A DNA stretch of 64,000 nucleotides, taken from the NCBI GenBank assembly GCA_963565915.1, contig OY751495.1:2666001-2730000 (forward strand), given 5' to 3'. Source of the DNA: Entoloma clypeatum (taxonomy: Eukaryota; Basidiomycota; Agaricomycetes; Agaricales; Entolomataceae). The notes under the pieces were generated by a model. The model was not told the origin of the DNA. It saw nothing but the letters and a program-made list of their open reading frames with translations, and searched no databases. This document shows positions 57,971 to 64,000 of the stretch, one piece after another. How positions within the stretch are numbered: position 1 is the stretch's first letter; each line of letters starts with the position of its first letter. The translations under genes were made by a program, and so were the position numbers.

Positions 57971-59886
57971 GTGTTCGAAAGTCCAGTTTAAAAAACAAAT
58001 TAACCACTAACCAGACCAAACCAAACCAGTGGTTTGGTTAACCGACTGGTTTGAGTTAATCAGATTCAGACATACCACTGGTTTAAGTTAATCACTTTTG
58101 GAAAAAAAAAATAACCAGGTTTAACCGGTTTAAACCGGTCTAAACCAGTAACCTTGAGACAAAGCAAGAGGTCATCTAAGCTATTGACATAGAAGTCAGT
58201 CTATGGAAACTACTCTCTCACTCATATGGAAATGACAGAAAATAAGACAAGACCAATGGGAGACTGGTCCCACTAGTCTCGCCAATCTTAAATTATAGAA
58301 CAAGACTGGTCTAACTACAGTAAATACAAAAAAAAAAAACCCGTGTCTGGTGGAGTGGTGGTGGGGGATAAAAAAGGGGTGGGAAGGTTTTGCTGGCAGT
58401 TATGGTTCGACTTTCGGTGATTGCCAAGCATGCTTGGCATCAATGCCGAGCCATGCACATTGTTGAAAATCATGCCCTCAATGCCCAAACCATGGCACCA
58501 AAACCCACAAAAATAATTCTTACCTTATGTAGATATATTTAGAAACTCATAGGAAGTATATATAGAGTTATATACATGAGCTATGGATGGTAGAAAGTTG
58601 GTGCTCCAAATTGATGCATCAAAACACAATGTAAATCATGATGAACAGTGTGGCATGGTGTTTTCAAACACAAAAAACAACATTTTCTAGCTTCCTCCTT
58701 TGCACAACATTTGTACTCTAAATATACTATACATATACTATTGAAACAGTGTATGTAAACCTATTCAGACCCTTCAAATAAAATTAAAGGACTTGATGAG
58801 GTGAATATGACCAAAATAGGTCGAAAATTTGACCAAACTTTTTTATTTCAGCTTTGGATTCTCCTCATTTAGGGGATCTCACAGCATATTTGTTTTTCAA
58901 ATTTGGCTCATTCATTAGGGAGATATAACACTTTTACTGAAATCTGCACATTTCATTATTTCTATCTTATCTGAACTTCTAAAAATTATACAAAGTGCTT
59001 CAGAAGGTGAATACATATCTATTTATAAGTTCTATCACTTCCAACTATTATTAGACCATGAGAAAGGCACTGCGCATGCCTGCACGATGCATTTTGCCCA
59101 TTGTTTACTATTATTTGGTGTAGAGCATGGCACCTCTATGACTTAAAATCCGTGGCATCATTCCATAAAATCAACACATATTTATTGACATATGATACTC
59201 TGCTACATAATTGATATAGTCTGTAAGCTGACTTCCTCCTGTGTAGCCATATTAAGGAGAAATGCGATGTTTTTTGAGTTTGTTTACATATATTTGACAC
59301 ATTTGATGCACGTGTGATGCGCGTCATCCAACGTTGAAATGACGCATCCACTCATTGCTGACTCTGCAATGAGGGGCACAGATGCTGAAAAGGCCAGAAT
59401 ATATTGATAGTTTTTATTTATAATCTGTCTACTTGTGATTGAGGCAGGAGGGAGCACACACACACATCTTTTGTGTTTTTTTTAGGTGTATTTGGGAAGT
59501 GGGAAAGTTGTGATGTAGAACAAGTGTGATGCACCATATAGACTTGTGGCTCAGTTGGTTAGATAGATGACTGAACTAATGTTCTGTACTATAGAGGTTG
59601 TGTACTATAGAGGTTGTGAGTTCAATTCTTGCAAATGGTACAAATTTTGCACTTTGCTGTTTCGTGATCTTGATTTCCGTTCCTCAGATTGTTCCATGGA
59701 AAAGACTGGTTAAACCCGTTCGAACCGGTCTTTGGCTGGTCTTTCAAATTCCAAAGTTTGGAGTGAACCGAGGACCGGCGAGATCCAAAACCTTAAAAAC
59801 TGAGACTGGTGGTCCGGTCTTTCACCGGTTCGGTTCGATCTGGTCTCAGTCTAATTCACAAAAAAGTAAACTGGACCTTCGAACAC
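57971..59886. mobile_element. TA-flanked inverted-repeat DNA element, non-autonomous
   Basis: 1,916 bp bounded by GTGTTCGAAAGTCCAGTTT on the left and AAACTGGACCTTCGAACAC on the right (inverse of each other with one mismatch), each flanked outside by TA, as for Tc1/mariner-type target sites. Both ends are rich in AACCGGTTT-like words (for example AACCGGTTTAAACCGGTCT at the left, GTTCGAACCGGTC at the right). The interior is AT-rich, with no transposase frame. A TIR without 8-bp duplication makes hAT unlikely. Superfamily call is tentative. Confidence 0.65.
59541..59640 (+). repeat. tRNA-like (pol III promoter-like) sequence
   Basis: TGGCTCAGTTGGTTAGA (59547-59563) fits a tRNA A box and AGTTCAATTC (59619-59628) a B box. 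Between them GTACTATAGAGGTTGT is directly repeated. No acceptor stem pairs at the ends, so it is a relic, perhaps a tRNA-derived SINE head, inside the inverted-repeat element. Confidence 0.45.
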
Positions 59887-59905
59887 TAAGGGTAATAGTG
59901 TTGAC

Positions 59906-60237
59906 GTCAAGTTTGGCTTGAAAGTGAAAGACAGCCTACTGTTGGCAACCGCCTTGTCATACCAAACATCAAAAGTCTTTGGGAAGGGATTTTCTGTCTT
60001 GCACATGACAACCTTGGCCATTTTGGTGGTGACAAGACCTACGAAGCCCTTCAACATGAGTTCTACTGGCCCAGCATGTGCTGCAACCTCCTCAATGCCT
60101 ATGCCCCATCATGTTCTCAATGCCAACATTATAAGTCATGCACCTCCAAACCCCCTGGTCTCTTACATCCACTCGCTATCCCCTTCAAATTGATCACCAT
60201 GGACTTTATTGGCCTGTTGCCTTCCAACAATGGTTTG
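59906..60237 (+). pseudogene. Ty3/gypsy integrase fragment, interrupted
   Basis: Open frame encoding an integrase zinc-binding domain: HDNLGHFGGDKTYEALQHEF, then YWPSMCCNLL and CSQCQHYK (HHCC pattern), and the start of the catalytic core LITMDFIGLLPSNNG. It ends abruptly at the LTR of the next element. It is not closely similar to the integrase of that element (different HHCC spacing and sequence), so it comes from an older, different retroelement. Confidence 0.75.
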
Positions 60238-60526
60238 TGTTGAGGCGACGCTAAGTCAAACGACGTCGCGAGCCCAAACTTAGGAACGAAGTGGAAAGAC
60301 GATAAGAGAACTGTATTGCCAAGAGACCCAGCGGGAATCTCAAGAGAACAAGCTATCGAATACAAGTGAAAGTACCCTACTTATATATGTAAATACCATG
60401 AGGCTGCATTGTGGCAGCGTCATGCTGCGCGATAATGATAAGATGTCCTCATGTACGATACAATGTAGATAAGATAAGATCGAGATAAGATAAGATAAAG
60501 TGAAAAGTGAAAATACGATCATAACA
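60238..60526 (-). repeat. LTR of the Ty3/gypsy element
   Basis: 289 bp with the usual inverted ends, on the plus strand TGTTGAGG ... CATAACA. It is the 3' LTR of the minus-strand element, placed right after a polypurine tract. Contains repeated GATAAGATAAGAT. The partner LTR lies beyond the window. Confidence 0.8.
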
Positions 60527-60540
60527 TCACCCCCTTTCTA
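60527..60540 (-). other. Polypurine tract
   Basis: Minus strand TAGAAAGGGGGTGA directly before the 3' LTR: the plus-strand priming site of Ty3/gypsy reverse transcription. It overlaps the stop of the second pol frame. Confidence 0.75.
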
Positions 60541-61995
60541 GATCTCGACTTCCAGGCGAGATATGATGTCGTCCGGGGTGTCCGTGAAATTCTCATATGG
60601 TTTAAATTCCAATCCTTCAAAGATGTTTGCGCGTAAGCGCCGGGGTGCATTCAGGTTTAATTCAAAGAAGTCCTCCACCGCTTCCTTGGCATGTTCTAGG
60701 TGATCCTCGGGTTCCCACGTGTTGTGGTCCTGAGTCAGACCCTCCCATTGCACTAAATATTCCAGCTTTCCTCTCTTCAACCTTGAGTCAATAACTTTAG
60801 CGACATCGTACTCCTCTTCACCATTGATAACTATCGGGTTTGGTGCCTGCACCCTTTGTGATATAAATAGTGGTTCCTTAAATAATCGGACCCGTGATAC
60901 ATTGATGACCTGGTGGATTTTCCAAGTTTTTGGTAATTTAAGTTCTACAGCATGTGACGAAATGATTTGGGTTATGGTATAGGGTCCAATCCATCGTTCG
61001 GCAAGTTTCTTTAAGGGTCGGTTCAACTTCAGGTCTTTAGTCGATAACCAAACTTTGTTGCCAACTTTGTAAACTGGTGCATTACCCCATTTCAGGTTCG
61101 CATACCGTTCCATCTCTTCTCGTGCTTTTACTAGCGCCGCTTCCGCCTCCTCATGAATCTTCTTCATTCGCTCCGCGAATTCTTTTGCCGGTTCTGACTT
61201 TTCTGCCCTTCGAGGTTCTATGCCCATCCTAGGGTTAAACCCATAATTTACATAGAACGGCGAAAACTGAGTTGCCGTGTGAATTTTATTATTATAGGCA
61301 AACTCTGCGGTTGCCATCCATTCGGGCCAATCTGTTTGCCGATGGGAAATAAATGATCTTAGATATTGCTCCAACTCCTGGTTGATGCGTTCCGTCTGTC
61401 TGTCTGTTTGCGGATGATATGCCGTTGATAATTTAGTTGTGATCCCCAATATTTTATTTAGTTCCTTCATAAATATTGCCGCAAATTGTGGTCCTCGGTC
61501 TGATGTTAACGATTCTGGCAGTCCATGAAGTTTCCAGACTTCGTCCCGATATAGTTTAGCTAATCCTTCTGCTGAGACTTCATCGCATGTTTTGATAAAG
61601 TGTGATTGCTTTGTCGATCTGCAAGCCATGACTAATACTGCGTTGTACCCCTGAGCTTCTGGGAGTCCTACAATAAAATCTGCTGTAACATGTTTCCATG
61701 GTCCTGCATGTTCCGTGTTTGCTTTTAATTTACCGGCTAGCGGTTGAGGCACGTTTTTTGATCGTTGACATCTGTCGCAGCCCTCGACATATGCTTTGAC
61801 CATGTTTGTAATACTAGGCCACCAATAATTACGTGTAACCAATTCCAGGGTCTTCCACTGCCCTGGGTGTCCTGCAACTGGGTTGTCGTGGTGTAATTTA
61901 ATTATTTCCTCCCTGAGTTCCTGACTTTTCGGAACATAAACCTTTCCTCTATGTAACCAGAGTCCCTGCTCTTCGTGCCATTCATCTGCGTGCAA
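60538..61995 (-). CDS. Ty3/gypsy pol, integrase and chromodomain part
   Basis: 485-codon frame. Integrase zinc finger HHDNPVAGHPG ... CDRCQRSKN, core with TADFIVGLP, SDRGPQFAA and TAYHPQTDRQTERINQ (DDE residues), then a GPY/F-like region (WIGPYTITQIIS) and a chromodomain EYDVAKVIDSRLKRGKLEYL, VQWEGLTQDHNTWEPEDHL. The chromodomain places the element among chromoviruses, whose chromodomain steers integration to chromatin marks. The frame overlaps the upstream one by 14 nt and is offset by +1 at a run of nine A, so the polyprotein is split unless frameshifting occurs. Confidence 0.85.
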   Translation of the reverse strand: MHADEWHEEQGLWLHRGKVYVPKSQELREEIIKLHHDNPVAGHPGQWKTLELVTRNYWWPSITNMVKAYVEGCDRCQRSKNVPQPLAGKLKANTEHAGPWKHVTADFIVGLPEAQGYNAVLVMACRSTKQSHFIKTCDEVSAEGLAKLYRDEVWKLHGLPESLTSDRGPQFAAIFMKELNKILGITTKLSTAYHPQTDRQTERINQELEQYLRSFISHRQTDWPEWMATAEFAYNNKIHTATQFSPFYVNYGFNPRMGIEPRRAEKSEPAKEFAERMKKIHEEAEAALVKAREEMERYANLKWGNAPVYKVGNKVWLSTKDLKLNRPLKKLAERWIGPYTITQIISSHAVELKLPKTWKIHQVINVSRVRLFKEPLFISQRVQAPNPIVINGEEEYDVAKVIDSRLKRGKLEYLVQWEGLTQDHNTWEPEDHLEHAKEAVEDFFELNLNAPRRLRANIFEGLEFKPYENFTDTPDDIISRLEVEI

Positions 61996-64000
61996 TGTTT
62001 TGGTGTTTGTTTTTTTTTAACTCTTCCACTGCTTTCAACACTTGTTCATCAAACTCCTTGGCATCCCTGATGCGTTTTAATAGTTTACTTTCTTCTCCAT
62101 CAATAAGTATGTGACCTCGATCCATTGCTCGCAAGTGGAAGTATTCCGGTTTTAATAATGTTACGTCTTCATTGTCATTTTCCACCCCCTTTCTATGATC
62201 AACCCTTCTCGAAAGAGCATCCACCTTTCCCATTGAGGTGCCAGCTTTGTGTATTAATTTAAAGTTGAAACGTGTTAGATACAATGCCCAGTGTGCTTGT
62301 CTGCGATTAAGCTTTCGTCCCTGCATGAAGTACTCGAGGTTTTTATGATCGGTCCAGATCTCGACCTCATGTTTGGCTCCTTCAAGGTGGTGTCTCCATG
62401 CTTCCAGCGCTCGAATTATGCCCAGCATTTCTTTATTGTGTACATCGTAATTTCGTTCCACGTCATTCAATCCTTTAGATAGAAAGGCACATGGCCTCCA
62501 TTTCTCATCCTCGCATTCCATAGATAGAATTGCTCCTGTAGCAAAGTCCGATGCATCTGATTCTACTCTCAACTTCCGATCCGGATCGGGAGATACTAAT
62601 ATAGGTGCTTCCGTAAATAATTTCTTTAGCATATCAAACGCTTCCTCCTGTTCCTCTTTCCAATTCCAGATTGTTTCTTTCCTTGTTAATTTATGTAATG
62701 GCCCTGCCACTTTAGAGAAGTCTTTGACAAATCTTCGATAGAAATTGGCCAATCCTAGAAACGACTGGACTTCTTTGACTTTCGTTGGTCTCGGCCATTG
62801 TTTGATGGCGTCTCCTTTTGAAGGATCCATTCGAATTCTGTCTTTCCCAATAATTAACCCTAAGAACTCTATTTCGTCTCTGTCAAAGAAACATTTTCCC
62901 GGTTTTAAGAATAAGTCGTTTTCCCGTAATCTTTTTAGAATTTCCTCCACGATTTCACTGTGTCCTTTTTCTCCTTCAGTTGCTACCAATATATCATCAA
63001 TATAGATAACTACGTCTCCTTGATCAATCAAGTCTCTAAATATGTCGTTCATCATAGTTTGAAACATGCTTGGGGAATTATTTAATCCGAAGAACATAAC
63101 TGTTGGTTCGAAGGCTCCATCTGGGGTTGTAAATGCCGCTTTCCACTCGTCTCCTTCTTTGATGCGTACATTGTTATATCCCCATCTGAGGTCCATTTTG
63201 GTAAACCTTTTCTTTCCCTTTAATTTATCGATCAGTTCCGGAATCAACGGGAGTGGATAATTATTGCGAACGGTCCAGCTGTTAATATGTCGGTAATCCT
63301 GTACCATTCGTTTCTTTCTGTCTTTTTTGGGTATAAAGAATACTGGCGAAGTTTGTGGTGACTTGGTAGGTCGAATATATCCTTTGCATAATTGATCGTT
63401 TACAAATTCGAATACTTCTTTCCTTTCATCCGGTGACAGGGGATAGACTTTGGCCTTTTTTGGTACGAAATCTGGTTTTAAGTCTATAGCGTGATCCCAT
63501 GGTTTCCTGACTGGTAATCTCTCCGATGCTTTCTTTTCAAAGACTGATAGATATTTGTGATATTTCCAGGGGACAACCTGTTCCGCCGGTACTTCATCTG
63601 AGGGTTCTCCCTTAGCTGCCCTGAGCATGTGGATTACTTCCTCCTCCACTTCTTCCTCATTTCCTTCTACTACTTCTTCCATTCTTCCACCCCATCTGGT
63701 CCTTGCAGTTTTATTTAAGTAACGTGTTCGACACATGCCACATTCTTCTGGACATCTTGATAATTTAATTTCCGCTTTTTCCCAATCGATTTCTGGATTA
63801 TGACGTTTCAGCCAAGTATGTCCAACGATAATTTTAGCTTTTCCTAGTTTGCATGCTTCAAACACTGCTATCTCCATGTGTCCTTTATACCGCATAGCCA
63901 TGACTGCTTCATGTGTGATCGAACCTCCTTGGTTAAGTGTGCCATCAACGTTGTAGACCCGAATGGTGAAAGGTAGTTCCCTTAATTTAATGTTGTTCCT
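61982..64000 (-). CDS. Ty3/gypsy pol, protease-RT-RNase H part (truncated by window end)
   Basis: Open to the window edge, so 5' partial. Order: end of aspartic protease (LPFTIRVYNVDGTL, KIIVGHTWLKRHNPEIDW), reverse transcriptase (KSPQTSPVFFIPKKD, MVQDYRHINSWT, MDLRWGYNNVRI, FGLNNSPSMFQ, catalytic YIDD), and RNase H (VESDASDFATGAILS, KEMLGIIRALEAWRHHL, WTDHKNLEYF, HKAGTSMGKVDALSRR). It has no internal stops, which suggests a fairly young copy. It ends shortly after the A-run, while the integrase goes on in the other frame. Confidence 0.9.
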   Translation of the reverse strand, partial: RNNIKLRELPFTIRVYNVDGTLNQGGSITHEAVMAMRYKGHMEIAVFEACKLGKAKIIVGHTWLKRHNPEIDWEKAEIKLSRCPEECGMCRTRYLNKTARTRWGGRMEEVVEGNEEEVEEEVIHMLRAAKGEPSDEVPAEQVVPWKYHKYLSVFEKKASERLPVRKPWDHAIDLKPDFVPKKAKVYPLSPDERKEVFEFVNDQLCKGYIRPTKSPQTSPVFFIPKKDRKKRMVQDYRHINSWTVRNNYPLPLIPELIDKLKGKKRFTKMDLRWGYNNVRIKEGDEWKAAFTTPDGAFEPTVMFFGLNNSPSMFQTMMNDIFRDLIDQGDVVIYIDDILVATEGEKGHSEIVEEILKRLRENDLFLKPGKCFFDRDEIEFLGLIIGKDRIRMDPSKGDAIKQWPRPTKVKEVQSFLGLANFYRRFVKDFSKVAGPLHKLTRKETIWNWKEEQEEAFDMLKKLFTEAPILVSPDPDRKLRVESDASDFATGAILSMECEDEKWRPCAFLSKGLNDVERNYDVHNKEMLGIIRALEAWRHHLEGAKHEVEIWTDHKNLEYFMQGRKLNRRQAHWALYLTRFNFKLIHKAGTSMGKVDALSRRVDHRKGVENDNEDVTLLKPEYFHLRAMDRGHILIDGEESKLLKRIRDAKEFDEQVLKAVEELKKNKHQNIARR

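Larger units (their letters stand above)
60238..64000 (-). mobile_element. Ty3/gypsy chromovirus LTR retrotransposon, partial
   Basis: From the 3' LTR through the polypurine tract and pol; gag, primer-binding site and 5' LTR lie beyond 64000. It is inserted within the older integrase fragment that ends at 60237. Confidence 0.88.

Noticed and set aside
1..64000. CRISPR array, prokaryotic operon or rRNA genes
   Set aside because: No spaced identical repeats, no ribosome-binding-site-led operons and no rRNA-like sequence; intron-rich genes show a eukaryotic genome.

Overview
The window reads as nuclear DNA of a filamentous basidiomycete, most likely an Agaricomycete. Genes are split by many short introns of about 48-76 bp with GT(A/G)(A/C)G donors and CTNA(C/T) branch sites. 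The housekeeping proteins are fungal in type (RAD1/XPF, STE24, PRP46, TFIIS, SUMO), and F-box/LRR and PhyH-type genes are expanded as in mushrooms. All gene models were built by hand: exon joins were accepted only where splice sites, codon phase and family or paralogue similarity agreed. No species is claimed.

Layout. 0.5-2.2 kb: F-box/LRR-like gene (minus). 2.4-7.1 kb: a tandem pair of paralogues of unknown function, each with three copies of a dsRNA-binding-like repeat and a basic, Pro-rich tail. 7.4-8.5 kb: PhyH-type dioxygenase. 8.9-10.5 kb: uncharacterised Ser/Pro-rich protein (minus). 11.1-12.6 kb: mushroom-type F-box protein. 12.9-13.7 kb: Cys-rich GPI-type protein (minus). 14.3-14.9 kb: SUMO. 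15.2-16.2 kb: SigF/NTF2-like protein. 16.5-18.4 kb: two decayed GNAT acetyltransferases. 18.4-21.4 kb: empty. 21.5-23.6 kb: vWA protein resembling Mediator subunit 25. 24.3-27.6 kb: divergent PRP46 and TFIIS. 27.6-32.9 kb: gene-poor, with relics and an AT-rich island. 32.9-33.8 kb: second Cys-rich GPI-type protein. 34.1-36.4 kb: large uncharacterised protein. 36.8-41.8 kb: second F-box/LRR-like gene and two relics of that family. 42.0-47.4 kb: small basic protein, LENG1/Cir_N protein, and RAD1/XPF from a shared promoter. 49.5-50.8 kb: third F-box/LRR-like gene. 51.2-53.9 kb: DUF7770-like protein and STE24.

From about 54.7 kb to the end the window is a mobile-element zone. It holds an 8-bp-TSD, hAT-like non-autonomous element carrying an LRR-like gene fragment, a GC-rich fold-back repeat cluster, a TA-flanked inverted-repeat element with an AACCGGTTT-rich end and a tRNA-like promoter relic inside, an old Ty3/gypsy integrase fragment, and a younger Ty3/gypsy chromovirus (minus) inserted in that fragment and running off the window.

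The genes do not form one pathway. Shared themes are nuclear functions (transcription elongation, splicing, DNA repair, SUMO) and lineage-specific families that duplicate and decay locally. The best candidate for something undescribed is the tandem pair at 2.4-7.1 kb: three internal repeats, each split by a phase-1 intron at the same place, and a non-canonical GC-AG intron kept in both copies.
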